Made by a program: the position numbers and the translations under genes | Shown here: positions 21,451 to 31,733 of the stretch, piece by piece | How the letters are laid out: the number at the start of each line of letters is the position of its first letter | Numbering within the stretch: position 1 is the first letter of the stretch | The notes under the pieces: generated by a model | Database searches by the model: none | What the model was told of the DNA's origin: nothing | The model's input: the letters and a program-made list of their open reading frames with translations, nothing else | Source: Siphonodentalium dalli | Lineage: Eukaryota; Mollusca; Scaphopoda; Gadilida; Siphonodentaliidae | Assembly: GCA_032622095.1 (NCBI GenBank) | Contig: CP136066.1 | Coordinates: 228,534,961-228,598,960, forward strand | Length of the DNA: 64,000 nucleotides | Reading direction: 5' to 3'

Positions 21451-22349
21451 TTTTGCTGTCTTCAGACTTTCACATTGCGACATTAAGACAATATCTGCAG
21501 AAATTTGTTTCAATTTTGCACAAAACATTGGGAAGCTCTAAAATTTGCCTCTGCTAAAAAATAGCTGAAAAAATTTCTTTTTGCCTAGGCAGTTGCCTCA
21601 GCTCGACTGTTAGCAGATGCTATTAACAAGGCTGCATTATTAAATCTTTAGTTTCTGTTATACAGTCCTTCCCAGGAGGAAAACACAACAAGAGCACTTA
21701 TTTGCTCCTGCAATTCATAAGACGGGTGTAATGCACCCTGTAATATAATCACAAGTTGGGTGTTTCTCAAACAAGATGTCATAATGTCTACATGTAGTCA
21801 CACTTTTTCATGCCCATAGTTACATTGAAACAGAAAAGATCAAAATGAACCTTCAAATAGTTCAATATTGAATCAACGATTACAGTCATCATATTAATTT
21901 TGACAAGAGGGACAAGTGCACATTTTAGCACCCGTGAATTGAAAATTGCGAGTGTGAACGGGTGGTGCAAGAGCAATCGCTCCCGTCTCCTGGGAAGGAC
22001 TGGTTATAAATTAATACAAGGGTGCTAGTATCACAGGGTAGGGGGAGAATTGCCCCACCTCCCAGATACCAGAAATATCCATAAATATTAGGAGAAAAGT
22101 AACATTGAGTAACAACTACATTGACAATGAGAGTGTTCAAATCATCACAGAAAAGGATCACTCTTACAATAGTATGTCGCATTTTCTGTAAAAACTGACT
22201 CCTTCCTTTTCGGACGATTCTGGTGCCCTTGAATACTATCCTTGATACAATTATGGAATATCTATTAATAGGATAGGGGTGTAGGATTTACAGGGAAAGT
22301 TATTCATGTGAGTCACGGGACAAGCAGAAATATAAACAAATGACTAATA
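21451..22349. other. No gene seen
   Basis: This is AT-rich sequence. Short minus-strand frames have no domains or convincing splice sites. Confidence 0.5.
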
Positions 22350-22353
22350 TTAA

Positions 22354-22510
22354 CCATTTCCTGATGGGAGCTGTTCTGGTACAGCATTATAGATCCTATG
22401 CCAGTGCATTCTGTTATATATGCGAGTTTCCCCATAGGGAGCCTCGCATATTTAAGAGAATGCACTGGCTTACAAAGTCAAGGTAAATATTGTTACACCA
22501 ATGTATAGTA
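22354..22510 (+). mobile_element. Family C element, truncated (C3)
   Basis: It follows TTAA at 22350-22353. One hairpin (22402-22470) shows the GCCAGTG / CACTGGC stem and CCCC ATA GGG loop variant. It ends abruptly in the linker. Confidence 0.7.
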
Positions 22511-22577
22511 TACTGTAGTAAAAACAAAAACAACAATTGTATGTTTGCAGAGTATTTCAAAACAAACTGCTGATTAA

Positions 22578-22777
22578 CCCGGCCATGACTGGAGCTTCCT
22601 GTAGGGAGCCCCATACAGGTGGCAGTTTGTATTGCTGAGTGTCCTCTGCTCACGTCTGTGAGGGGCTCCATGAGGGTAGTTTAACCCGGCCATGACTGGA
22701 GCTTCCTGTAGGGCGGAGCCCCATACAGGTGGCATCTTGTATCTGCTCAGGTCTGTGAGGGGTTCCATGAGGGTAGT
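22578..22777. mobile_element. Two family J units sharing TTAA sites
   Basis: Units 22578-22680 and 22685-22777 are separated by TTAA (22681-22684) and bounded by TTAA at 22574 and 22778. Both run CCCGGCCATGACTGGAGC to CATGAGGGTAGT. Head-to-tail units sharing a TTAA indicate insertion into the target duplication of a neighbour, or unit amplification. Confidence 0.82.
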
Positions 22778-22781
22778 TTAA

Positions 22782-22944
22782 TCCTTCCGTGACTGGATCT
22801 TCCTGAAATTTTGCAAAAACTCTGCCAATGCATTCTCTTAAACATGTATATGCAAGGCTACCTATGGGAGATTCGCATATATATGAGAATGCACTGGCAC
22901 ATGATCTTTAATGCTGCACCAGCGCAGCTCTCTTCATGAAAGGG
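22782..22944 (+). mobile_element. Family C element, one hairpin (C3b)
   Basis: It is flanked by TTAA at 22778-22781 and 22945-22948. It begins TCCTTCCGTGACTGGA and ends TCTTCATGAAAGGG. A single cassette hairpin remains, with mismatched ends (CCAATGC opposite GCACTGG). Confidence 0.78.
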
Positions 22945-23059
22945 TTAAGCGACTTGAGAATATGAGAAAATTTCTTTATACAACTCTTATGTACAAATGT
23001 TATGAGTCCACGCATGCTATGACCATAGAATGGCTATATTAAATATATAGACAAACAAA

Positions 23060-23440
23060 CTTTACCATTAAAGACATATTATGAAACTTGTTCGGGTGCA
23101 TGAAACTGATAAGTTAGTATTCAGGCTCTATGCCAATGGGAGGAATGTAGCATTCTATTAGCATCGCCGAAAAGGAATCGACCTTACCACTCCATAGAAA
23201 ACATCGTCTGATCTACGCCCAATTGTAAATATTTACATCTTGATTCAGGACACAACTATCGGCAATAAACTAACACAAATGATTTCGCCATCGAGAATCA
23301 TTGCATTTAATTAATATAGAAAAATGAACGTATGTGTTGTCAATTTGGATTAATATTCATAAAAATAACAACTGTGCGCAAGATTATTCCCCATTTCTAT
23401 TTGACCACCCTACTGGAGTGTTTCACGCCACTTTAAACTT
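23060..23440 (+). repeat. Dispersed element H (H3)
   Basis: This is an independent copy outside the palindrome, roughly 80-85 % similar to H1 by eye, collinear from 'attaaagacatattatg' to 'gagtgtttcacgccacttta'. Confidence 0.7.
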
Positions 23441-23740
23441 CAAAATTTTTGCTACATCAGCAAAACATTTTTTTTTAGCATGTTCTCGGTTAGTAGAAAT
23501 AAACTGCCGATTCCTCTAAAAACATTCGTGATTGTCTGTAAACGGAGACCCCGTGGATTAAGGTGGTTTGTAGCCGGGACCCCAGGGATTAGGATGTGTG
23601 TACTCATAGTTAATTCATCACCACCTTGCATGTCACCTTTAGAGCTCAGACCTGTAGTCTTTTATGTGTCATTATCTCCCATGCCTTCTATGTAAACATG
23701 GTCTGTTGGTCTTCACCAGCACTCATTTAATGACTTAGCC

Positions 23741-23992
23741 AAGCCTTGAAATAGTGTGTCTGTCATTTGCAGAATGAGGTTCCCAGAGGGTGAATTTAGT
23801 GATGCTACCCCGCATAGCGGGCTAGCATCACCAAATTCACCCTCTGGGAACCCCAATCTGCTGAGGTGTAAGCAGAATGAGGTCCCCAGAGGGTGAATTT
23901 GGTGATGCTAGCCCGCTATGCGGGGTAGCATCACTAAATTCACCCTCTGGGGACCTCATTCTGCTAATGACAGACACGCTATTTCAAGGCTT
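23741..23992. mobile_element. Compact foldback family E copy (E5)
   Basis: The ends are AAGCCTTGAAATAGTG and CTATTTCAAGGCTTG, with two complete mirrored inner blocks. Flanking GACTTAGC and GACTTAAC look like an 8-bp target duplication with one change. Confidence 0.85.
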
Positions 23993-24099
23993 GGACTTAA
24001 CATACCTGTAGATAGCCAAATTGTTTGATGATTAACTCAAAAGATATCAGTGTAATGGAGACATTTTACAACTGTCTCAAATTTACTTTAACTCTTTGA

Positions 24100-24238
24100 C
24101 CCTTTTATGACTGGAGCTTCCTGTAGGGAGCCCCATACAGGTGGCAGCTTGTATTGCTGAGTGTCAGTAGTATATGGTGTGATACCATATACCACAAGTG
24201 TCCTCTGCTCAGGTCTGTGAGGGGCTCCATAAGGGTAG
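24100..24238. mobile_element. Family J copy with an internal insertion (J3)
   Basis: The unit is interrupted within its GAGTGTCCTCTG core by about 37 bp containing GTATATGGT / ACCATATAC inverted arms. It ends at TTAA 24239-24242, which also starts C4. Confidence 0.72.
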
Positions 24239-24242
24239 TTTA

Positions 24243-24556
24243 ACCCTTCAATGACTGGAGCTTCCTGAAATTTTGCGAAAACACTATTCCAATGCATTCT
24301 TATTATGTGAGTTGCCCATATAGGAAGCCTCGCAATATATAAGAGAATTCATTGGCCTAATATTTACCTTGAGCTTGTAAGCCAGTGCATTCTCTTATAT
24401 ATGCGAGTCTCCCATAGGGAGCCATACATGTATAAAAGAATTCATTGGCCTAACAATATTTACCTTGAACTTTTAAGCCAGTGCATTCTCTTATATATGC
24501 GAGGCTCCCTATGGGAGACTTGCGTATATAAGAGAATGCACTGGCACATGAAAGGG
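24243..24556 (+). mobile_element. Family C element with three stem-loops (C4)
   Basis: It lies between TTAA 24239-24242 and 24557-24560. It carries three hairpins or remnants. The last (24480-24548) has the stem GCCAGTG / CACTGGC and loop region CTCCC TAT GGGAG. The spacer phrases are 'taccttga(g/a)ctt(g/t)taagccagtg'. Confidence 0.78.
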
Positions 24557-24566
24557 TTAACACTTT

Positions 24567-24705
24567 ATCAGGGACGACGGAGAAGGGGGCCACTTGCCCC
24601 CCCTTGCCCTGGCGCAGGGGAGTCCAGCGGGTACCCGGAAATTGCCCTTCTGACTGGTTTGCCCCCCTTGCCCTTTGGTGCTTCTGGCATCCCTGCACTT
24701 TATAC
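24567..24705 (-). repeat. GC-rich dispersed repeat R
   Basis: Strikingly GC-rich for this window. Its reverse complement matches 45686-45850 ('caaggggggcaaaccagtcagaagggca', 'cgggtaccc'). Both have an open frame rich in Gly, Pro and Arg, but no recognisable domain. Confidence 0.55.
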
Positions 24706-25015
24706 ATATGGTAATGCCACGGAACACCCGTTGATGTGATTTCATGTTGTCACTATACTCTCTGTGATGTGTTTTGATGTATATGTAAATTCCCAAATGC
24801 TTTAAAGGCACTGATGGCCTTCTGTTATATATAAATTCCCATTAATTAAACAAATCATATTAAACAAATCATGTCAAATTATTAAATATGTCTCGGATGC
24901 AACCATGTTTTACACAAACAAACTTAATTGGGAGAAAGTTGTTGTGAAGTGCATTGTGGGAAAATTATGAAACTTCTCATAGCTCTGAATACTTGTGTCT
25001 TTCCTAATGTTATAT

Positions 25016-25103
25016 ACCTGGATTTATCACTAGATTTACCTGGATTTATCACTAGATTTACCTGGATTTATCACTAGATTTACCTGGATTTATCACTAGA
25101 TTT
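25016..25103 (+). repeat. 22-bp tandem repeat, 4 copies
   Basis: Four exact 'acctggatttatcactagattt' type units. Confidence 0.93.
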
Positions 25104-25128
25104 ACCTGTATTTTGATACTTACTTGTC

Positions 25129-25572
25129 CAGGCCTGAGTTTAGTGTGCCTGACATTTGCAGAATGAGGTAACCAGAGGGTGAATTTAGTGACGCTATCCC
25201 ACATAGTGGGCTAGCTTCCCTAAATTCACCATCTGGGGACCTCATTCTGCTTAGGCCTCATCTTCTCTGGAAAGTTTCTTTATTATCAAATTTCTATAGA
25301 AACTTCTTCACATAGATTCTATATATTTTTAGTTTAGTTTCTCTATATCCCCAAATTGGCAGACGACACATTGCATAATCGAGGTTCCCAATGGGTGTGC
25401 ATCAAAATATTCAGCATTTGGGAACTTCAAATCTGAGTCTACTATGTCTCCCATAGCAGATGAGGCCATGTAGAATGAGGTCCCCAGAGGGGGAATTTGG
25501 TGATGCTAGCCTGCTATGCAGGATAGCATCACTATATTCACCCTCTGGGGACCTCATTCTGCAAATGACAAC
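25129..25572. mobile_element. Foldback family E copy (E6)
   Basis: The left end AGGCCTGAGTTTAGTGTGCC is complete. The right end stops in 'gcaaatgaca' without the TTTAG tip. It contains GGCAGACGACACATTGC at about 25359. Confidence 0.85.
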
Positions 25573-25621
25573 AAACATATTTACTCACGTTACACATCAC
25601 AATGCATGCCTCATCATCATT

Positions 25622-26435
25622 AGAGGTACTCACGATTCGAAGGTCCCCATATCATCAGAGTCCAACAACAACAATCTTTTTTAACCCTTTACCCAACAAA
25701 CCGGCCAAAACCGGCCAAATAAAGCTTCAACAGCCTAAAATATCTTCGGTCTGTCTCAATAGAACCATACAAATATGGATATCATTAGAACCGGCTCCTT
25801 GACCACATTGTGATAGTAACAGTTAGCCCTGTGCCAATGCATTCTCTTATATATGCGAGTCGACCATAGGTCGCCTCGCATATATAAGAGAATGCATTGG
25901 CCTAAAACAAATCTGTTTTTAACACTTTTTACCATTTTTTCTTACATTCTTTAACAATTTTATAATTTTTACTGTGTTAAGCCAATGCATTCTCTTATAT
26001 ATGCGAGGCGACCTATGGTCGACTCGCATATATAAGAGAATGCATTGGCACAGGGCCCTACTGTTGGGTAAAGGGTTAAATGCCGCTTCAGAATAGTTTA
26101 ATTGCCCAAAAATAATGCTAAACACAGTCGACTATAGTATAAAATTTCCCCAAAACTATTATTTATCAACTTTTTGTTCAACAAAATTTGGCCGGTTTGT
26201 CAAATATCTGACACACAAAAGCCACTTGATTTTAGAGTTTTCCATCTTCATCTGCAATTTGGTCCGAGATCGTCTTCTTGTTTACTTTTTACCAGGCCAC
26301 TAAAAAATACCAGTGGTGAAAAGAATAGATTTCAAAAATCAATATCTGATCACTCTGAGCTTTGATGGGCAAGTTCCTTGACTCGAATCAAATATTTGTT
26401 ATTCCCGAAGCTAAGGAAATAATATGGATTATGGA
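25622..26435 (+). mobile_element. Element family I split by family A (I4)
   Basis: Text matches I3 on both sides of 25681-26079. The empty I3 site reads TTTTTTAAATGCT and the filled site reads TTTTTTAA-[A7]-TTAAATGCC, proving a TTAA target duplication. Confidence 0.85.
25685..26075 (-). mobile_element. Family A element (A7)
   Basis: A 391-bp copy inserted in I4, flanked by TTAA at 25681-25684 and 26076-26079. Both hairpins are perfect apart from the usual T/C mismatch. Confidence 0.92.
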
Positions 26436-26696
26436 TCTTAAACCTGTTTACTGCGAAACAACAGCATTTCAGCATGGTGAGCTTGTGGCATGGCAGGCAG
26501 TTTCTTCAGAAAAAGGCATAAATCATATTGAGAAAGGAAGCATAAATTCTCAAAGTTGCTGATCCTAAGCACAACACACTATTTCATGATTAATTTAACT
26601 GATTTCAGTGTAATTTAGACATTTAAGCACAGTGTCAATTTTCCTTTCATCGCGGAATCAAACACCCCTTCTCTCTATACTTTATAAGATTGACTA

Positions 26697-26909
26697 CAGT
26701 AATGCTCTAAGTAAGCGACTTCTTAACCACAGCAGAATTATGGGTAACTTTTCAGGATATAGTCGGAAATATGGCTTGTTGCCATTCATTGGAAAGCTCT
26801 CGGGGAGTGCTTTCTGATGAATGGCAACAAGCCATATTTCCGACTAAATCCTGAAAAATTACCCATAATTCTGTTGTGGTTAAAGGGTCACATACATTGA
26901 GTATTACTG
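26697..26909. mobile_element. Foldback family D copy (D4)
   Basis: TA-flanked. The right arm is degraded near its tip (AAAGGGTCACATACATTGAGTATTACTG). The loop is CTCGGGGAGTGC. Confidence 0.85.
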
Positions 26910-26934
26910 TATGTCTAATGAACAATATACCATA

Positions 26935-27118
26935 CAGTAATTCCCTAAATAATCGACTCCTTAACCACAGCAGAATTATGGGTAATTTTTCAGGATTTAG
27001 TTGGAAATATGGCTGAGAGCTTTCCAATGAATGGCACAAGCCATATTTCTGACTAAATCCTGAAAAATTGCCCATAATTCTGCTGTGGTTAAGGAGTCGA
27101 TTACTTAGGGAATTACTG
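26935..27118. mobile_element. Foldback family D copy inserted in a family C remnant (D5)
   Basis: Directly after the right TA comes AGAGAATGCATTGGCACAG, the 3' arm of a cassette hairpin, then a family C end at about 27170. The inserted TA lies within the TATATAAGAGAATGC stem. Confidence 0.82.
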
Positions 27119-27474
27119 TAAGAGAATGCATTGGCACAGATTCAGCAAGCTTCTGTCATGTAAGGGTTAAAATACGAAAGATATTATCCACCATTCAGCT
27201 GCCAGAATTGTTTTTATGCTGCCTCGAGTTTTCCTATACAAATGCCAAGGGGCATACTTTCACTTATTTAGTTGCTTGTAACCTCTTATCATGGTGAATT
27301 CATAACTACTGTGGGTCACAATATAATTAATATAAACAATGTTTACTGAAGCTAAATTAAAACCATTAACTTAGCTTGCCTTCTTTTATGTCATAAATGT
27401 TGTTAGGCAATGGAAGAAATTATGATAATACTCTTACAGCCAATAGGTATATTTTAATTCTTGCACATGTATAT

Positions 27475-27540
27475 CAGATCTATGGAGGCACCACTCAGTA
27501 TGAGTATTGAGGTTTGATCTCACAACCTTGTCTAGCCCAG
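27475..27540 (-). repeat. Possible tRNA-derived SINE fragment
   Basis: On the minus strand, 'ggttgtgagatcaaacctc' resembles a B-box-like pol III promoter in a tRNA-type context. It is weak, and no A-box or tail was confirmed. Confidence 0.25.
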
Positions 27541-27744
27541 ACTACAATTATGTCTACTAGAGAAAGTTGTGCTAGTAAAATTGAGGCATTTAAAGGCGGG
27601 GTTAAATGGTGGGGTAAAGGGAGGATGTAAATGGGGGGGGGGGGGGCTTTACAATATTTTTAATATTCCGGCCATTTATGGGACCATCTCAACAGAATAT
27701 ATGCAACAAATCAATGAATTTGAGGCATGGATTAGTGCAAAATA

Positions 27745-28030
27745 CTCAGTTTTATCTTCTGCAAATTCGGGGATATAGAAACTTCCCAGAAGGGAAACAG
27801 TAACTAAAACCAATGTTAATTTAAGTCTATAGATACTTCCCAGAAGTGAAACAGTAACTAAAACCAATGTTAATTTAAGACTATAGATACTTCCCAGAAG
27901 ATGAGGCCTAAGCAGAATGAAGTTCCCAGAGGGTGAATTATTGACCCTAGGCTGCCGTCTGGGATAGCATCATTAAATCCACCCTCTGGGGACCTCATTC
28001 TGCAAATGACAGACACACTATTTACAGACT
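27745..28030. mobile_element. Foldback family E, 5'-truncated with duplication (E7)
   Basis: The block 'tagatacttcccagaag(g/t)gaaacagtaactaaaaccaatgttaattta' occurs twice in tandem. It then ends normally at 'gacagacacactatttaca'. Confidence 0.78.
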
Positions 28031-28037
28031 TCCCTTG

Positions 28038-28548
28038 CCAAAATGTCCTAGGATATCTTAGGAATAAAACCTTGGAATAGTTTGGAAAATTCCTTGTTAT
28101 TCCTAGGATATCCTGGGATGTGGAAACCTAGGAAAACCTTGGAAATCCTTGGGGCAGTATATCCCTTTTCCAAAATGTCCTAGGATATATATCCTAGGAA
28201 TAAAACCTTGGAATAGTTTGGAAAATTCCTTGTTATTCCTAGGATATCCTGGGATGTGGAAACCTAGGAAAACCTTGGAAATCCTTGGGGCAGTATATCC
28301 CTTTTCCAAAATGTCCTAGGATATATATCCTAGGAATAAAACCTTGGAATAGTTAGGAAAATTCCTTGTTATTCCTAGGATATCCTGGGATGGGAAACCT
28401 AGGAAAACCTTGGAAATCCTTGGGGCAGTATATCCCTTTTCCAAAATGTCCTAGGATATATATCCTAGGAATAAAACCTTGGAATAGTTAGGAAAATTCC
28501 TTGTTATTCCTAGGATATCCTGGGATGTGGAAACCTAGGAAAACCATG
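28038..28548 (+). repeat. Tandem repeat, about 136 bp, nearly 4 copies
   Basis: Units start around 'ccaaaatgtcctaggatat'. Each contains TAGGATATATATCCTA, a 16-bp perfect palindrome; the first unit lacks the middle TATA. Copies differ at only a few bases, so the array is young or homogenised. Confidence 0.93.
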
Positions 28549-28593
28549 GGGCAGTCACTGGTGCCTTGTATGAATGTTTATACTTAGGTATAA

Positions 28594-28827
28594 CCCTTTG
28601 AGTGCCAGGTCGATTTTTGTATCAACCCATATACCCTGTGCCAATGCATTCTCTTATATATGCGAGTCGACCATAGGTCGCCTCGCATATATAAGAGAAT
28701 GCATTGGCCTAACAATTTTTTGTTTTTTTGAACTTTTTTACAATTTTAATAATTTATTCTTATATTCTTTAACAGACTTATTTTGTAGGTTTAGGGCCGA
28801 TGAGATCGGGCCCCGGCACTCAAAGGG
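28594..28827 (+). mobile_element. Family B element, single hairpin (B3)
   Basis: It begins CCCTTTGAGTGCCAGGTCG (left TTAA mutated to ATAA) and ends CGGCACTCAAAGGG before TTAA 28828-28831. It has only the first hairpin plus linker. A short dyad GGGCCGATGAGATCGGGCCC sits near the right end. Confidence 0.8.
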
Positions 28828-28831
28828 TTAA

Positions 28832-29585
28832 CTGATCGAGAAAGCTGAACTACACACCCATATGTGAAGCGTATAATTTGATTTACAGACCCTCTAATTG
28901 GTTTTATTTGTTAATTTAATCCAAAACCTGTGTCCTCCTCTGAAGGATCCATTACTTCACCACTGCATGCTATCTATATCCATTACTTCACCACTCACTA
29001 CATGCTATCTATATCTTTTCATCAAGATGAATTAGTTTCTCTGAAAACTTTTAGCAGCCATTTACTAATGTGAGGATGATCATTGTTAAGGTCATATCAT
29101 TATCCTGTCAAACAATCAGAATACTTAGGAAAACACTTGTACATCCGTGATTCAATTTCATTATGACATTATAGGCTAGACGTCAGAAATAAAACAATGA
29201 ATTAGACTAAATATAATATGATGATAATAATTCTGAATGTCTCATCCTGTGTGACAATCAGATTACTTAGTAAAACACTTGTAAATCAATGAGTAAATTT
29301 TCTAGTGACTTTACTGACGAGTCAGCACAAATTAAACAATAAGATACGTACCATGCAGGCAGCTGTTGTGCTTTTTTTTACGGAGGCGATTATGGACATC
29401 ATTTACTGTAATGAAAATTAAAATTCAGCATTTAAAAAAAGTTTATGATAGTATAATGCATTCAAGAACAGTAACGTATTTAGGAGCATGATGCACAGTC
29501 TAATGGCAGTCTTAGTAATATTGCATCACATGTACAGTCTCCAAATAAATATTGTTGTGTGATATTTTGCGCCAGTCTATTTCCT
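28832..29585. other. No gene seen; small local duplications
   Basis: 'ccattacttcaccact ... tgctatctatat' occurs twice (about 28950 and 28981). A block around 'aatcagaatacttaggaaaacacttgta' is imperfectly repeated (about 29116 and 29258). Confidence 0.5.
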
Positions 29586-29589
29586 TTAA

Positions 29590-29941
29590 CCCTTTACCCA
29601 ACAGAAGGGCCCTGTGCCAATGCATTCTCTTATATATGCGAGTCGACCATAGGTCGCCTCGCATATATAAGAGAATGCATTGGCTTAACACATTTTTTAA
29701 CACATTTTAACACATTTTTTTAGGCCAATGCATTCTCTTATATATGCGAGGCGACCTATGGTCGACTCGCATATATAAGAGAATGCATTGGCACAGGGCA
29801 TAACTGTAACTATCACAATGTGGTCAAGGAGCCGGTTCCAATGATATCCATATTTGTATGGTTCTATTGAGACAGACCGAAGATATTTTAGGCTGTTGAA
29901 GCTTTATTTGGCCGGTTTTGGCCGGTTTGTTGGGTAAAGGG
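29590..29941 (+). mobile_element. Family A element with shortened linker (A8)
   Basis: It is flanked by TTAA at 29586-29589 and 29942-29945. The inter-hairpin linker is reduced to repeats of 'aacacatttt', about 35 nt, versus about 75 nt in most copies. The hairpins are intact. Confidence 0.9.
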
Positions 29942-30000
29942 TTAAATATGCTTTTCTATGTGACACTGACATGCGACTCAATCGCCCCTTCATTGCAGTA

Positions 30001-30105
30001 CAGTAATGCTCTAATTAATCGACTTCTTAACCACAGCAGAATTATGGGTAACTTTTCAGGATTTAGTCAGAAATATGGCTTGTTGCCATTCATCGGAAAG
30101 CTCTC
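30001..30105. mobile_element. Foldback family D, left half copy (D6)
   Basis: It runs from the CAGTAATGC tip to the centre GGAAAGCTCTC. The second arm is absent. Confidence 0.78.
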
Positions 30106-30165
30106 CCGAGATTTGACCAATTTGATCAAAATAGACTGGTTAATGGGTCATTGAAATGTAATTAA

Positions 30166-30781
30166 CACTTTCATGACTGGAGCTTCCTGATTTTTTTGTG
30201 AAAACCCTGTGCCAATGCATTCTCTTATATATGTGAGTCGCCCATAGGGAGCCTCGCATATATAAGAGAATAACATTGGCCTAACCATATTTACCTTGAT
30301 CTTGTAAGCCAGTGCATTCTTTTATATATGTGAGGCTCCCTATGAGAAAAAAATTTGCATAAAAGATTGACTGGACGATCATGTGTCATCAAGAATAATG
30401 AGTCGCATGGATCGAGGCATGTTACAGTAATGCGCTAAGTAATCGACCCCTTAACCACAGCAGAATTATGGGTAACTTATCAGGATTTAGTCGGAAATAT
30501 GGCTTGTTGCCATTCATCGGAAAGCTCTCACTGAGAGCTTTCCGACAAATGGCAACAAGCCATACTTCCGACTAAATCCTGAAAAGTTACCCATAATTCT
30601 GCTGTGGTTAAGCAGTCGATTACTTAGGGCATTACTGTATAAGAAAATGCACTGGCTTACACGGTCAAGGTAAATATTGTTAGGCCAATGTTTTCTCTTA
30701 TATAGGGAGACTCGCATATATAAGATAATGCATTGGCACAGGGTTTTCACAAAATTTCAGAAAGCTCGAGTCATCGAGGGG
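30166..30781 (+). mobile_element. Family C element interrupted by family D (C5)
   Basis: It lies between TTAA 30162-30165 and 30782-30785. The ends are CACTTTCATGACTGGAGC and GCTCGAGTCATCGAGGGG. A D element (30425-30637) sits in the middle; 'gtataagaaaatgcactggc' resumes directly after it. Confidence 0.75.
30425..30637. mobile_element. Foldback family D copy nested in family C (D7)
   Basis: 213 bp, TA-flanked, arms near-perfect, centre CTCTCACTGAGAG. Confidence 0.88.
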
Positions 30782-31128
30782 TTAATGAGAACGGAACTTC
30801 CCTGTTGTTTTTTTTTTAATAGGACACACCTGACTTGAACATCTCGGCAGTAAAGCCTGACCTTTTTCATACCTGCGTGGTATAAATGTTTATACTTCAG
30901 TAGAATTCTTTGAGTCAGCTAATTTACCTGAACCCTAAATCACTTGTTTATAGACAATTTAATCTGTTTTATTTGTTTATTTAATCCCGGCAGGCTCATG
31001 TTTTTGCTCCCTCCTGTAGAATCCATTACCATATGACTACAAGCTGTCTATAACATTTCTTCCAGAGGGATTGGTTTCTCATAAAACATTAATCTTCATA
31101 TATCTGGTGTATAATTGTTAAGGTCATT

Positions 31129-31225
31129 AGTAGTGGTGCAGTGATCCAGTTGTCAGCATCCTCGACTCTGAAGTCATGCATTTAAATCCCGCTTACTGCC
31201 ATGGAACCTCAAAATACTGCATTGG
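31129..31225 (+). repeat. tRNA-derived SINE, 5' part
   Basis: 'gtggtgcagtgatccagttgtcagcat' resembles an A-box region and 'gaagtcatgcatttaaatccc' a degenerate B box. The body resumes at 31734-31780 with 'tagccttgagcaagctacctatactactgtt', a phrase typical of SINE bodies. The element is split by G1. Confidence 0.55.
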
Positions 31226-31226
31226 T

Positions 31227-31733
31227 AGATTATGCCATTAATCTCTACTATGGCTAACGCCCGTAGACATCATATTCCACCGGAACAAAGCCCGGGAACT
31301 TTTTGACAGGGAACTTATGCAGGGAATATATTTATTAGATATTTCCGGTTCCTTAATAATGTACATCATTGTAGGTGATGGTTCAAACTCGAAATTGCAT
31401 GATTTAAGTGACTTTGTGAGCGATTTTGCTTTGTGTTGCTTTAAATTATGGAATTTCTCTGGGTATATATATAATTATTTCAATATTTATTGTGATATCA
31501 GCGCACAAAAGTCCCAGAAAAGTATGCATTCTGAAGCTGGGACCACCCTCTAATGTGATTCATATTATTGAGGAACAAGTATTAACAAAGAAATATATAT
31601 TTTCTGCCTTACTTGTTCAATATAAATTTCCATGTCATAACAGGTCATGACATCAAAAAGTTCCAAGGTTTTGTACTCGTAGAATACGATATCTACCAGC
31701 GTTAGCTATAGTGGAGATTCATGGCATGATCTA
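31227..31733. mobile_element. Foldback family G (G1)
   Basis: The ends TAGATTATGCCATTAATCTC and GAGATTCATGGCATGATCTA are long inverted repeats. The 9-bp CTGCATTGG flanks both sides as a target duplication (longer if end bases are shared). The target is a SINE. No transposase is seen. Confidence 0.78.

Noticed and set aside
26362-26562. 66-codon plus-strand open frame
   Set aside because: It starts inside element I and has no domain; composition matches the surrounding AT-rich DNA.
27475-27540. tRNA gene
   Set aside because: Only a B-box-like stretch; no cloverleaf can be drawn. Kept only as a weak SINE fragment.
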